In this document: positions 22,111-34,037 of the stretch, in pieces
Layout: every line of letters begins with the position of its first letter
Position numbering within the stretch: the first letter of the stretch is position 1
Assembly (NCBI GenBank): GCA_949752795.1
Contig: CATKHW010000009.1
Span: 1,798,001 to 1,862,000, forward strand
Direction: 5' to 3'
DNA: 64,000 nucleotides
Source of the DNA: Hyperoodon ampullatus
Lineage: Eukaryota > Chordata > Mammalia > Artiodactyla > Ziphiidae
Made by a program: the position numbers and the translations under genes
The notes under the pieces: generated by a model
Told to the model about the DNA's origin: nothing
What the model saw: only the letters and a program-made list of their open reading frames with translations
The model's database searches: none

Positions 22111-23215
22111 CAGGGCTGGACCCACAGGAACCGTGCACATAGCCCACCTTGCAGAGAACCCCCAGCTCACCTGTCGCTCACAGCTGACACAGAACACCTC
22201 AGGGCAGGACTTGAACTAACAAACAGCAGCTCTGACAGGTCGGTGACCCTGGGTATCAGTCTGTGTGGCCTCTCTCTGCCTGCTCTTCCAGACACTTCCA
22301 CTGCAGCCAGGGCACCAGGACTCTGTCTCCACACACCATCACTCCTCTCCCTGACCCCTGGGTTCCTCTCATTAGGATAGGGTCTTCTTGAAGTTGTTTT
22401 CCACTCATGGACCAGATAAAATGATAAGAAAACAAGCTGCAGCTGCAGCCCCTTGTCTATCCTGACTCTCAAGAGCCCACACCTGTTCCTTGGGCCTGGC
22501 CCGTTTAGCAAGGTTCATTTTCTGCAACTGTGAGCCCCTGAGGGGTGAGGATTGGCTGATTTGGGCAGCCTGACACTGCCTGCCAGCCCTCCCCAGGTGT
22601 GCCTGGGTTGAGGTCAATATAAAGACCTCTCCAGTCAGCAAGAGCTCCTGTAGCTGTGCCTGACTCCATATCCTCTGCCCCGTCAGCAGTGTCGGGGCTG
22701 GGGTGGTGGGAGGGAGTGAGGGGCCGTGGCTTTGTGGGTGGCCCAGTGTGAGTGGGGCTCGGCTGGACTTTCTGCAGGAGTTGCCAGGCTGCCACCTGCT
22801 AAAGAAGAGGATGTGTCACCCATACCAGCCGCTGGAATTTCTCCCCAGGGAGAGGTGAGCAAGTAAAAAAGCAGTGGGGGGCCGTGGCAGGAGGGGTATC
22901 TCAGGCAGGGAAATGGAAAGCTTCCAGAAGAGCATCTGGGGCCAGGACAATCCTGGCTGGCCTACAGGCACCAAGTCGGCCTGCGTGCAGTCGCTGGTGT
23001 GGCTCCACAGCCCTTCCCCTAGGCTTGCAAGATTTTGTACATATTCAGGTGTTTTACCTGGAAAGGGTGGGAAGAGTTCAGCTGCAGCAGGACTGGGGCT
23101 CAGCTCACATTTACTTACAGACGCCTCGACACAGTCCCAGAGTTTTGCAATGAGGATGCTCCTTGTGGGGGGGGATCACTGCTGACACCATGGGAGATTA
23201 TTTCCCACCACTGAC
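22111..23215. other. GC-rich unassigned stretch, possibly 5' ERV or unique DNA
   Basis: About 1.1 kb that is clearly more GC-rich than its surroundings. It holds several open frames of 90-115 codons on both strands with no domain I can recognise. A proline-rich minus-strand frame at 22,505-22,795 could be decayed gag, but I cannot show that. A reverse CCAAT (ATTGG, 22,551-22,555) and ATATAAAG (22,617-22,624) lie 60-70 bp apart, a promoter-like layout that may be chance. No primer binding site or second LTR found. Confidence 0.4.
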
Positions 23216-23439
23216 CAACTTAAGAATTTTTTACCACTGGAACAAGTGTCCTTATATGATTTTCCTCTGTATAACTGGTCGTTTCTGTTTTTATTTTTTT
23301 TCATTTTTTCTTTTTGGTTCAAGGTAGATTTTATTTATTCCTCTTTTTTTTTTAATTTAGAGATATAAACATAGAAATAATGCATTAATATAAAGACGTC
23401 TATATGAAGGGAAAAACTTTTTTTCTGTTTTATTTTATT
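23216..23439. other. AT-rich spacer with poly-T runs
   Basis: T-rich low-complexity DNA (several T runs between 23,280 and 23,430) leading into the first long L1 fragment. At least one of these runs is probably the reversed poly-A tail of that L1 or of an earlier insertion. No gene seen. Confidence 0.6.
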
Positions 23440-24779
23440 AAATGTTATTTATTTCTTTTTAATTTTTTAAAATTTATTTATTTCTTTTATACAGCAGGTT
23501 CTTATTGGATATCTATTTTATACATATAAGTGTGCACATGTGAATCCCAGTCTCCCAATTCATCCCACCACCAACCTCACATGACGTTCCCCCCTTGGTG
23601 TCCATATGTTTGTTCTCTACATCTGTGTCTCTATCTCTGCCCTGCAAACCGGTTCATCTGTACCATTTTTCTAGGTTCCACATATATGCATTAATATACA
23701 ATATTTGTTTTTCTCTTTCTGACTTACTTCACTCTGTATGACAGTCTCTAGATCCATCAAGGTCTCTACAAATGACCTAATTTCATTCCTATGTATGGCT
23801 GAGTAATATTCCATTGTATGTATGTACCACATCTTTATCCATTCGTCTGTCTGTGGGCACTTAGGTTGCTTTCATTACCTGGCTACTGTAAATAGTGCTG
23901 CAATGAACATTATGGTGAATGTGTCTTTTTGATTTATGGTTTTCTCTGGGTATATGTCCAGTAGTGGGATTGCTGGATTATATGGTAATTCTATTTTTAG
24001 TTTTTTAAGGAACCTCCATACTGTTCTCCATAGAGACTGTATCGATTTACATTCACAACAATAGTGGAAGAAGGTTCCTTTTATGCACACCCTCTCCAGC
24101 ATTTGTTGTTTGTAGATTTTCTGATGATGCCCATTCTAAAACGTGTGACATGATACCTCATTGTAGTTTCGATTTCCATTTCTCTAATAATTAGTGATGT
24201 TGAACAGATTTTCATGTGCGTCTTGGCCATCTCTATGTCTTCTTGGAAGAAATGTCTATTTAGATTTTTTTCCATTTTTGTATTGGGTTGTTTGTTTTAT
24301 TAATATTGAGCTGCATGAGCTGTTTATATATATTGGAGATTAATCATTTGTCCATTGATTCGTTTGCAAACATTTTCTGCCATTCTGAGGGAGGTCTTTT
24401 CCTCTTGTTTGTAGTTTCCTTTGCTTTGCAAAAGCTTTTACGTTTCACTAGTTCCCATCTGTTTCGTTTCTTTTTTTTATTTCATTAGTATAGGAGGTGG
24501 ATCAAAAAAGATCTTGCTGTGATTTACGTCAGAGTATTCTTCGTAAGTTTTCCTCTCAGAGTTTTATACTGTCCAGTCTTACATTAAGGTCTCTAATCCA
24601 TTTTGAATATATTTTTATGTATGGTGTTGGCGAGTGTTCTAATTTCATTCTTTTACATGTAGCTGTCCATATTTCCCATCACCACTGATTGAAGAGACTC
24701 TCATTTCTCCATTGTAAAGTCTTGCCTCCTTTGCATAGTTTAGTTGAGCATAGGTGTGTAGGTTTATCCCTGGGCTTTA
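23440..24779 (-). mobile_element. L1 fragment 1, antisense, 5'-truncated
   Basis: About 1.34 kb. The plus strand reads poly-T, then 3'-UTR (TATACAGCAGGTTCTTATTG), then the ORF2 end in reverse. Conserved minus-strand ORF2 text includes [13 protein letters not shown] around 23,950-24,000. The 3'-UTR type is one I associate with cetacean and artiodactyl L1s. It ends at CCCTGGGCTTT (24,769-24,779), where the poly-T of a second L1 begins. Confidence 0.92.
23670..24779 (-). pseudogene. L1 ORF2 C-terminal fragment (copy 1)
   Basis: The carboxy-terminal part of the L1 ORF2 protein (endonuclease/reverse transcriptase polyprotein), about the last 370 codons, with frameshifts and stops. The open pieces at 23,875-24,102 and 24,081-24,275 overlap in different frames, direct evidence of a frameshift. 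The endonuclease and reverse transcriptase domains are absent because of the 5' truncation. Non-functional. Confidence 0.85.
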
Positions 24780-26296
24780 TTTTTTTTCCTTTTACACTTT
24801 TATTGGACTATATTTGCATTACAATGGAGTGTTAGTTTCTGCTGTCTAACAAAGTGAATCAGCTATACATATACAAATATCACCAGATCCCCTCCCTCTT
24901 GCATCTCCCTCCCACACTCCATATCCCACCCCTTTAGGTGGTCACAAAGCACGGAGCTGATCTCCCTGTTCTATGTGGCTGCTTCCCAGTAGCTATGGGT
25001 ATTACATTTGGTAATGTATTTATGTCCATGCCACTCTCTCACTTCTTCCCATCTTACCCATCCCCCTTCTGTTGTACTCAAATCCTTTCTCTATGTCTGT
25101 GTCCTTAATCCTGTCCTGCCACTAGGTTCTTCAAAACTTTTTTTTCTTTGTTAGAATCCATATATCTCTGTTAACATACAGTATTTGTTTTTCCCTTTCT
25201 GACTTACTTCACTGTGTAGGACAGATTCTAAGTCCATCCACCTCAGTACAAATAACTCAGTTTTGCTTCTTTTTATGGCTGAGTAATATTCCATTGTATA
25301 TATATGCCAGATCTTCTTTATCCATTCATCTGTCGATGGACACTTAGGTTGCTTCCATGTCCTGGCTATTGTAAATAGAGTTGCAATGAACATTTTTGTA
25401 CATAACTCTTTTTGAATTATGGTTTTCGCAAGGCAAATGCCCAGTAGTTGGATTGTTGTGTCGTATGGTACTTCTATTGTTAGTTATTTAAAGGAACCTC
25501 CGTACTGTTCTCCCTAGTGGCCATATCAATTTACATTCCCACCCACAGTGCAAGTGTGTTCCCTTTTCTCCAATAAAGGCCTCTCCAGCATTTATTGTTT
25601 TGTAGAATTTTTTGAAGATTGCCACTCTGACTGCTGTGAGGTGATACCTCACGGTAGTTTTGATTTGCATTTCTCTAATGTTTAGTGATGTTCAGCATCC
25701 TTTCATGTGTTTCTTGGCAATCTGTATATCTTCTTTGGAGAAATGTCTATTTAGGTCTTCTGCCCGTTTTTGAATTGGGTTGTTTGTTTTTGTGATATTG
25801 AGCTACATGAGGTGCTTGTAAAGTTTGGAGATTAATCCTTTGTCAATTGCTTCATTTGAAAATATTTTCTCCCATTCTGAGGGTTGTTTTTGCATCTTGT
25901 TTATGTTTTCCTGTACTGTGTAAAAGCTTTTAAGTTTCATTAGGTCCCATTTGTTGATTTCTGTTTTTATTTCCATTTCTCTAGGAGGTGGGTCAAAAAG
26001 GATCTTGCTGTGATTTATGTCATAGAGTGTTCTGCCTATGGTTTCCTCTAAGTGTTTTATAGTGTCTGGTCTTATATTTAGATCTCTAATCAATTTAGAG
26101 TTTATTTTTGTGTATGGTGTTATGGAGTGTCCTAATTTCATTCTTTTATGTGTAGGGGTCCAGTTTTCCCTCACCAATTACTGAAGAGTCTGTCTTTTCT
26201 CCATTGTATATCCTTAGCTCCTTTGTCATAGATGAGATAGCCATAGGTATGTAGGTTTAGCTCTGGGCTTTCTGTCCTGTTCCATTGATCTGTGTT
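24780..26296 (-). mobile_element. L1 fragment 2, antisense, joined to satellite
   Basis: About 1.5 kb, same orientation as fragment 1 and placed head-to-tail with it. The 3'-UTR is of a different type (TTTTATTGGACTATATTTGC near 24,800, then the AGATCCCCTCCCTCTTGCAT run near 24,886), so the two are different L1 lineages. It ends about 25 bp further into ORF2 than fragment 1, at GATCTGTGTTTATGCC (26,288-26,303), where satellite sequence begins. This copy serves as an internal reference for reading the satellite monomer as L1. Confidence 0.92.
25151..26290 (-). pseudogene. L1 ORF2 C-terminal fragment (copy 2)
   Basis: About the last 380 codons of L1 ORF2, better preserved than copy 1. An uninterrupted stretch covers 25,803-26,177 (NWTPTHKRMKLGHSITPY, then [16 protein letters not shown]). 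The terminal piece at 25,151-25,393 has IKKIWHIYTMEYYSAIKR and ends with the usual C-terminal region. A frameshift separates the pieces. Lacks endonuclease and reverse transcriptase domains; not functional. Confidence 0.9.
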
Positions 26297-27111
26297 TATG
26301 CCAATCTACATACACTTGATTCCATTATGGAGACATATAAATACATAGGTTTCAAAATTATTACCAGTCAGATATATTCTTCTTCATTGAATAGTGTGTT
26401 TTGTGTCCAGTTCATTGAGAAAGGAGTAGGTCTTGTGTATTACATATTTGGTATATGGTATGGTATCCGTGCTAATTTCAAACTCTGCTTTTACACATCA
26501 CACCACGTCACCTTTCCCCTTAAGGAGGCATAAGTGTGTTTCTAAATGTGTAACTCTGTTCTCTTTTGAAATTCAGTTCATGTGTATCCATGTTTACATT
26601 CCCTCTATAAGTGATATATTACAATAAGTTTCATTTTCTTTGTGGCTCATTTCACTTAGCATCATCGTACCTAAAGCCACTCATTATGCTGCTATTGGCC
26701 TTATGACATTGATTTTATGTCTGAGTGACATTCCATTATACAAGTACCACAACATCTTTATCCATTTTTTTTTCCTTTCCTGGCGTATTTAAAGTATACC
26801 GAAGTCGAGGTTCTTGTAAACAGAGCAGCCCTAAATTTTGGGCTGGCTGTGTGTTGTGGATTTTTATTTTTCCCAAAATACACGCCCATGAGTGGAAGTG
26901 TGCTATGCTCTGTAGCTCTGTTTTAGAAAACAACATACAGTTCTCCAGAGAGGCTGTTGGCAATTTACATCCTGTCCATCGGAATAACCAAGCTCCCTTT
27001 TCTCCATGGCCTGTCCTGCATTTGTGGTTTTTACACTATTTGCAGATGGCCCTTTTGACCGGTGGTGACACTTCTATGTAGTGTGGATTTGCAATGCCTG
27101 ATGGCTTGCTT
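26297..27111 (+). repeat. Partial satellite monomer at right edge of L1/ERV island
   Basis: Starts at the point in the monomer equivalent to GTGTTTATGCCGGTCTAGAC and runs to the palindrome at 27,112. It is diverged from the core (CACACCACGTCACCTTTCCC instead of CACGCCACCTCTCCTTCCCC). As in all monomers, it reads as antisense L1 3' end: compare TTATCCATTTTTTTTTCCTT near 26,759 with the L1 at 25,318. Confidence 0.88.
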
Positions 27112-28862
27112 GGCCAAAAAGGGCGTATGCATTTTTTTCCCGAATATATTCAAAAAATACACATACTCCCTTTTCGGCCAAGGGCAACATTGTCGAAGTT
27201 CTGTCGCTTTTCTTGTGCTGTAAAGACGACTCCAATCTACCTCTTGAAATTTGTTTCCTTCAATTCTGCCTTACTTTCAAATCCTCTTCACTGCCTTACC
27301 TCAATATATTTCTGGATGATAGTTGTCCTTTATAACTCTGCAAGTTTGTGCATTCCTGTGCCCCTGATTTCCATTTTTTAACTCGCTTATTTGTGAGCTG
27401 GCTGCAATACCGCAGGATGGATTTAGGCCCTAGTCTGGTTCCGGGGTTGCAGGCTGAGCCTTTGTTTAATTCTTCTTCCTGATGGGAAACTAGAGTGACA
27501 TGTGCCCATCCAAACACCTACAGCTAATGTCTCATTTGTTTCCCCTCTTCCTGTTCATCCTCTGCACAATTTGCAAACTGTGCATAACAGGAGGGTAAAG
27601 GCGCTGACACTCCAAGCGGGGAGATGTTCAGTATTGCAGATGGAATGGCTAAGCCGAGCATGAGGAAAGGAAAAATGAGGTACATTTTAGAAAACTTTCC
27701 CGATTACACATTGTACCATCCAACGGGTTTCCCATGCATGTTTTAACTGTGGGAAGATTCCCTTAAACCTGGAGAGTTGGGGCCACTAGAATGGGTAGTA
27801 CACAGTATTGCTCTAAGTGGTGTTCTTTTGCTCACACAACCTCAGCAATCTTGTCAGCCCCAGGTGTCCAGTCTTATGTCTCCTCCAGCTGTGGGTGTAA
27901 AGGTGGTCAATCCAGGTTGTATCACAGGACCTGAAAGTAATTTTTAAGACTTTCTCTCTGTTTTGCAGTTTTTACATTTTGCTTTTGAAATTTATTTTTA
28001 CAAGGATGTTTAGCTAAATTTCAGTGCTGTGCATTCCGTTATACACAGGCATGATTCCTTTATGGAGACATGAGAATACATATGTTTTAGAATTATTACA
28101 AGTCAGATATATTCCTCTGCAATGAATAGGGGTTGTTGAGTCCAGTTCATTGTGCCGGGAGTTGGTGCTGTCTATTACATACTTGGTTTATGGAACGGTA
28201 TCTGTGCTAATTTAGAACACTGGATTTATGCATCACCCCACCTCTCCTTCCCCCTTAAGCTGGCATAAGAGTTTTTTTTCTCAGTGTGAGAGTCTGTTCT
28301 CTTTCCTAACTCACTTCATGTGTAGCCATGTTTACAGGACCTTCATAAGTGATATCTTATGATAAGTTTCTTTTTCTCTGTGACTTATTTCACTTAGAAT
28401 CATTGTACCTGAATACACTCATTTTGCTGCTACTGGCCTTAGGACATTGATTTCATGGCTGAGGGATATTCCATCATACATATATACCACAGTTTCTTGA
28501 ACCATTTTTGTCTTTCCTGGTATATTTTAGGTGTACCCAAGTTGAGGTTCTTGTAAGCAGTGCAGCCCTAAATTTTGGGATGGCTCTGTCTTATTGATTT
28601 TCAGTTTTCCCAAGGTATATACCCCAGACGGGAAGTGCCCTTGGCTCTGTAGCTCTGTTGTTTACTTGCTTTAGGGAACACAATGCTCTCCTCCAGAGAG
28701 GCAGTTGGCAATTTACATCCCGACCATCAGCATAACTAGTCTCCCATTTCTCAGGGCCTGTGTTGCCTTTCTAGTTTTTACACATTTTGCGGATGTCCCT
28801 TTTGTCCGCTGGGAAGTGATACTGCTTTGTAGTGCAGATTTGCATTGCCTGCCTGCTTGCTC
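27112..28862 (+). repeat. Diverged satellite monomer, right-hand edge
   Basis: 1,751 bp, same length as the diverged unit at 16,529. Inverted repeat at 27,112-27,179 with several arm mismatches (TTTTTTTCCCG in the left arm, CAAAAAATACACATACTCCC in the right). The segment GCTGTGGGTGTAAAGGTGGT near 27,889 matches the unusual version in the 16,529 unit rather than the core, so the two island-flanking units are sister sequences. Confidence 0.92.
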
Positions 28863-30600
28863 GGCCAAAAAGGGCGTATGCGTTTTCTCCTGAGTATATT
28901 CAGGAGAAAACGGATACGCCCTTTTTGGCCCATTGCATCATTGTCGAAGTTGTGCCCCTCTTCCTGTACTTTAAAGGCAATTCCAATGTACCTCTTGAAA
29001 TCTGTTTCCTGTTATTGTGGCTCGCTTTCAAGTCCACCTCGTTGCCTTCCCTCAACAGATTTTTGGATGATAGTTTTCCTTTATTACTCTGCCCATTTGT
29101 GAATTGCTGTGCCCCTGAGCTCCATTTTTAAATTCGTTTTTTGTGAGCTGACCGCAAGTCCAAAATTTTGGTTCAGGACCTATACTGGTTCCTGGCGGGT
29201 GGCTGAGACTTTGATTAATTCTTCTTCCTGCCGGGAAATTAGAGTGACATGTGCCCGTCCAAATGCCTAACAGCTACTCTCTCATTGGTTCTCCATCTTA
29301 CCTTTCATTCTCTGCCAATTGGCAACATGTGAGAACCAGGAGGTTAAAGGGGCTGTCTCTCCAGGTTTGGAGATTGATAGTAAAGCAGTTGGAAATTCAA
29401 ACTGGAGCACCAGGGGAGGGACTATTAGTTGAGTTTTAAAAACCTTTTGTATTCACAGTGTGTCCATTCTCTAGGTTTCCTGTACATGTTATATCTGTAG
29501 TAGTATTCCCTTCAACCTGGAGAGTTGGGACAATTGGAATGTGTGCCACACATTATTGCTTTAAATGGTCTGCATTTGCTCACCGAATCTCACCAATCCT
29601 CTCAGTCCCAAGTGTCCAGACTTATGCCACATCGAGCTGTCATTGTAGATAGGGTCATTATAGATTTCATCACAGCCCCTGAAGGAATTGTAAAGAATTT
29701 CCCTGTTTTTTTGTTTTGTTTTTGAAATTACTTTTTATAGTGGGTTTGAGCTGATTCTCACTGCTATGTATCTGCCAGTCTAGACATACTTGATTCCCTG
29801 ATGGAGACATATCAATACTTAGGTTTTAAGATTCTTACTAGTCAGATATATTTCTCTGCGGGAAATATGGGGTTTTGCGTCCCATTCACTGAGGAAGGTG
29901 TAGGTATTGTCTCTTCCGTAGTTCGTTTTTGGAACGGTACCTGTACGAATATCAAACTCTGGTTTTATGCATCACGCCAACTCTCCCTCCCCCTTAAGCA
30001 GGCATAAGAGTGTTTTCTAAATGTGAGACTCTGTTCTCTTTCGTAACTCAGTTCATGTGTAGCCATGTTTACAGGACCTTCATAAGTGATATCTTATGAT
30101 AAGTTTCTTTTCCTCTGTGACTTATTTCACTTAGAATCATCGTACCTGAATACACTCATTTTGCTGTTACTGGCCTTATGACATTGATTTCATGGCTGAG
30201 GGATATTCCATCGTACGTAAGTACCACAATTTCTTGAACCATTTTTGTCTTTCCTGGGATATTTCAGGTGTACCCAAGGTGAGGTTCTTGTAATCAGTGC
30301 AGCCCTAAATTTTGAGGTGGCACTGTCTTGTTGAGTTTCAGTTTTCCCAAGGTATATTCCCTAGACTGGAAGTGCCCTTGGCTCTGTAGCTCTGTTGTTT
30401 ACTTGTTTTAGGGAACACAATGCACTCCTCCAGAGATGCATTTGGCAATTTACATCCCGCCCATCAGCATAACTAGGCTCCCTCTTCTCCAGGGCCTGTC
30501 TTGCCTTTCTGGTTTTTACACATTTTGCGGATGTCCCTTTTGACGGGTGGGAATTGATACTTCTTTTCAGTGCAGATTGGCCTTGCCCGCTTGCTTGCTT
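28863..30600 (+). repeat. Satellite monomer, core array
   Basis: 1,738 bp. Inverted repeat at 28,863-28,930, with only two changes: G for A near the centre of the left arm (GAGTATATTC) and ACGGATACG in the right arm. First unit that looks like the homogenised core. It resembles the 35,777 unit in carrying CTCGGCC before the palindrome and GATGATAGTTTTCC-type sequence after it. Confidence 0.95.
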
Positions 30601-32300
30601 GGCCAAAAAGGGCGTATGCGTTTTCTCCTGAATATATTCTGGAGAAAACGCATACGCCCTTTTTGGCCAAGTGCATCAATGTCGAAGTTGTGCCCCTCTT
30701 CCTGTGCTTTAAAGATGATACCAATGTACCTCTTGTAATCTGTTTCCTGATATTCTGCCTCGCATTCAAGTTCGCCTCGTTGCCTTCCCTCAACAGATAT
30801 TTGGACGATTGTTGTACTTTATTACTCTGCCAGTTTGTAAATTGCTGTGCCCCTGAGAACCAATTTTCACCTCGTTTTTTTGTGAGCTAACCGTAAGTCG
30901 AAAATTTTGGTTCAGTTCCTCTACTGGTTCCCAGTGGGTGGCTGAGACTTTGGTTAATTCTTCTTCCTGCCGGGAAATTAGAGTGACATGTGCCCTTCCA
31001 AATGCCTACCAGCTACTCTCTCATTGGTTCTCCCTCTTCCCTTTCATCCTCTGCCAATTTGGCATCCTTTGCGAACCAGGAGGTTAAAGGGGCTGTCTCT
31101 CCAAGTTGGGAGATTGATAGTAAAGCAGTTGGAAAATCAGACCGGAGCACCAGGAGAGGATATATTAGTTGAATTTTAGAAACCCTTTGTATTCACAGTG
31201 TGTCCATTCTCTAGGTTTCCCGTACATGTTACAGCTGTAGTAATATTCCCTTCAACCTTGAGAGTTGGGACCCGTGGAATGTGTGCCATGCATTATTGCT
31301 TTAAATGGTCTGTATTTGCTCACCGAATCTCACCAATCATCTCAGTCCTAAGTGTCCTGCCTTAAGCCACATCCAGCTGTCTTTGTAGATAGGGTCATTC
31401 CAAGTTTCATCAGAGCCCCTGAAGGAATTGGAAAGAATTTCCCTGTTTGAGCTGATTCTCACTGCCATGATTCTGCCAGTGTAGACACACTTGATTCCCT
31501 GATGGAGAGATATCAGTACATAGGTGTTACGATTCTTACTAGTCAGATATATTCCTCTGTGGGAAATATGGTTTTTTGAGACCCTTTCACTGAGTAAGTT
31601 GTAGGGCTTGTCTCTTCCGTAGTTGGTTTTTGGAACGGTACCTGTACTAATATCAAACTCTGGTTTTATGCATCACGCCAACTCTCCTTCCCCCTTAAGC
31701 AGGCATAAGAGTGTTTTCTAAATGTGAGACTCTGTTCTCTTTCCTAACTCAGTTCATGTGTAGCCATGTTTACAGGACCTTCATAAGTGATATCTTATGA
31801 TAAGTTTTTATTTCTCTGTGACTTATTTCACTTAGAATCATCGTTCCTGAATCCACTCCTTTTGCTGCTACTGGCTTTTTGACATTGATTTCATGGCTGA
31901 GGGATATTCCGTCGTACGTAATAACACAATTTCTTGAACCATTTTTGTCTTTCCTGGTATATTTCAGGGGTACCCAATTTGAGGTTCTTGTAAGCAGTGC
32001 AGCCCTATATTTTGGGGTGGCTCTATCTTATTGAATTTAAGTTTTCCCAAGGTATATTCCATAGACTGGAAGTGCCCGTGTCTCTGTAGCTCTGTTGTTT
32101 AATTGTTTTAGGGAACACAATGCACTCCTCCAGAGAGGCATTTGGCAATTTACATCCCGCACATCAGCATAACTAGGCTCCCTCTTCTCCAGGGCCTGTC
32201 TAGCCTTTCTGGTTTTTACATATTTTGCGGATGTCCCTTTTGTCTGGTGGGAAGTGATACTGCTTTTTAGTGCAGATTTGCATTGCCCGCTTGCTTGCTT
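30601..32300 (+). repeat. Satellite monomer, ~39 bp deletion variant
   Basis: 1,700 bp. Palindrome 30,601-30,668, complementary apart from the centre (ATATATTCTGG); the pairing extends outward to CTTGGCC...GGCCAAG (30,598-30,671). At 31,444-31,450 CCCTGTTT runs straight into GAGCTGATTC; about 39 bp of T-rich, L1-poly-A-like sequence present in other units is missing between two GTTT direct repeats. Shares GATTGGC and ATTCTGCCTCGCATTCAAG with the 39,257 unit. Confidence 0.95.
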
Positions 32301-34037
32301 AGCCAAAAAGGGCGTATGCGTTTTCTCCTGAATATATTCAGGAGAAAACGCATACGCCCTTTTTGGCCCATTGCATCATTGTCGAAATTGTGCCCCTCTT
32401 CCTGTGCTTTAAAGGCGATTCCAATGTACCTCTTGAAATCTGATTCATGCTATTCTGGCTCCCTTTCAAGTCCACCCGTGCCTTCCCTCAACAGATTATT
32501 GGATGATTGTTGTCCGTTATTACTCTGCCAGTTTGTGAATTGCTGTGCCCCTGAGCTCCATTTTTCAACTCGCTTTTTGTGAGCTGACCGCAAGTCCAAA
32601 GTTGTGGTTCAGGACCTATACTGGTTCCCGGCGGGTGGCTGAGACTTTGGTTAATTCTTCTTACTGCCGGGAAATTACAGTGACATGTGCCCGTCCAAAT
32701 GCCTAACAGCTACTCTCTCATTGATTCTCCCTCTTCCCTTTCATCCTCTGCCAAATTGGCAACCTGTGCGAACCAGGACGTTAAAGGGGCTGTCTCTCAA
32801 TGTTGGGAGATTGATAGTAAAGCAGTTGGAAAGTCAAACCGGAGCACCAGGAGGTGGACTATTAGTTGAGTTTTAGAAACCTTTCATATTCACAGTGTGT
32901 CCTTTCTCTATGTTTTCCGTACATGTTATAGCTGTAGTAATATTCCCTTCAACCTGGAGAGTTGGGACCTTTGGAATGTGTGCCACGCATTATTGCTTTA
33001 AATGGTCTGCATTTGCTCACTGAATCTCACCAATCCTCTCAGTCCCAAGCGTCCATCCTTTTGCCACATCCAGCTGTCATTGTACATATGGTCATTCCGT
33101 GTTTCATCAGAGACCCTGAAGGAATTGTAAAGGATTTCCCTGATTTTTTGTTTTGTTTGTGAAATTCCTTTTTAGAATGGGTTTGAGCTGATTCTCACTG
33201 CCATGTTTATGTGAGTCTAGACACACTTGATTCCCTTACGGAGACATATCAATACATAGGTTTTAAGACTTTTACTAGTCAGATATTTTCCTCTGTGGGA
33301 AATATGGGGTTTTGCGTCCCATTCACTGAGGAAGGTGTAGGGATTGTCTCTTCCGTAGTTGGTTTTTGGAACGGTACCTGTACTAATATCAAACTCTGGT
33401 TTTATGCATCACGCCAACTCTCCTTCCCCCTTAAGCAGGCATAAGAGTGTTTTCTAAATGTGAGACTCTGTTCTCTTTCGTAACTCAGTTCATGTGTAGC
33501 CATGTTTACAGGACCTTCATAAGTGATATCTTATGATAAGTTTCTTTTCCTCTGTGACTTATTTCACTTAGAATCATCGTACCTGAATACACTCATTTTG
33601 CTGCTACTGGCTTTATGACATTGATTTCATGGCTGAGGGATATTCCATCGTACGTAAGTACCACAATTTCTTGAACCATTTTTGTCTTTCCTGGGATATT
33701 TCAGGTGTACCCAAGTTGAGGCTCTTGTAATCAGTGCAGCCGTATATTGTGGGGTGGCTCTGTCTTATTGATTTTCAGTTTTCCCAAGGTATATTCCCTA
33801 GACTGGAAGTGCCCTTGTCTCTGTAGCTCTGTTGTTTACTTGTTTTAGGGAACACAATGCACTCCTCCAGAGAGGCAGTTGGCAAATTACATCCCGCCCA
33901 TCAGCATAACTAGGCTCCCTGTTCTCCAGTGCCGGTCTTGCCTTTCTGGTTTTTACACATTTTGCGGATGTCCCTTTTGACCGGTGGGCAGTGATACTTC
34001 TTTGTAGTGCAGATTTGCATTGCCCGCTTTCTTGCTT
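32301..34037 (+). repeat. Satellite monomer, core array
   Basis: 1,737 bp. Palindrome 32,301-32,368 is complementary except that the first base is A (AGCC). The post-palindrome variant GATTCATGCTATTCTGG near 32,441 is shared with the 54,799 unit. Both follow a deletion-variant unit, which suggests conserved neighbour order. Confidence 0.95.

Noticed and set aside
22505..22795. Proline-rich minus-strand frame as ERV gag
   Set aside because: Composition is suggestive, but I see no zinc-knuckle cysteines or other gag motif, so I left the stretch unassigned.
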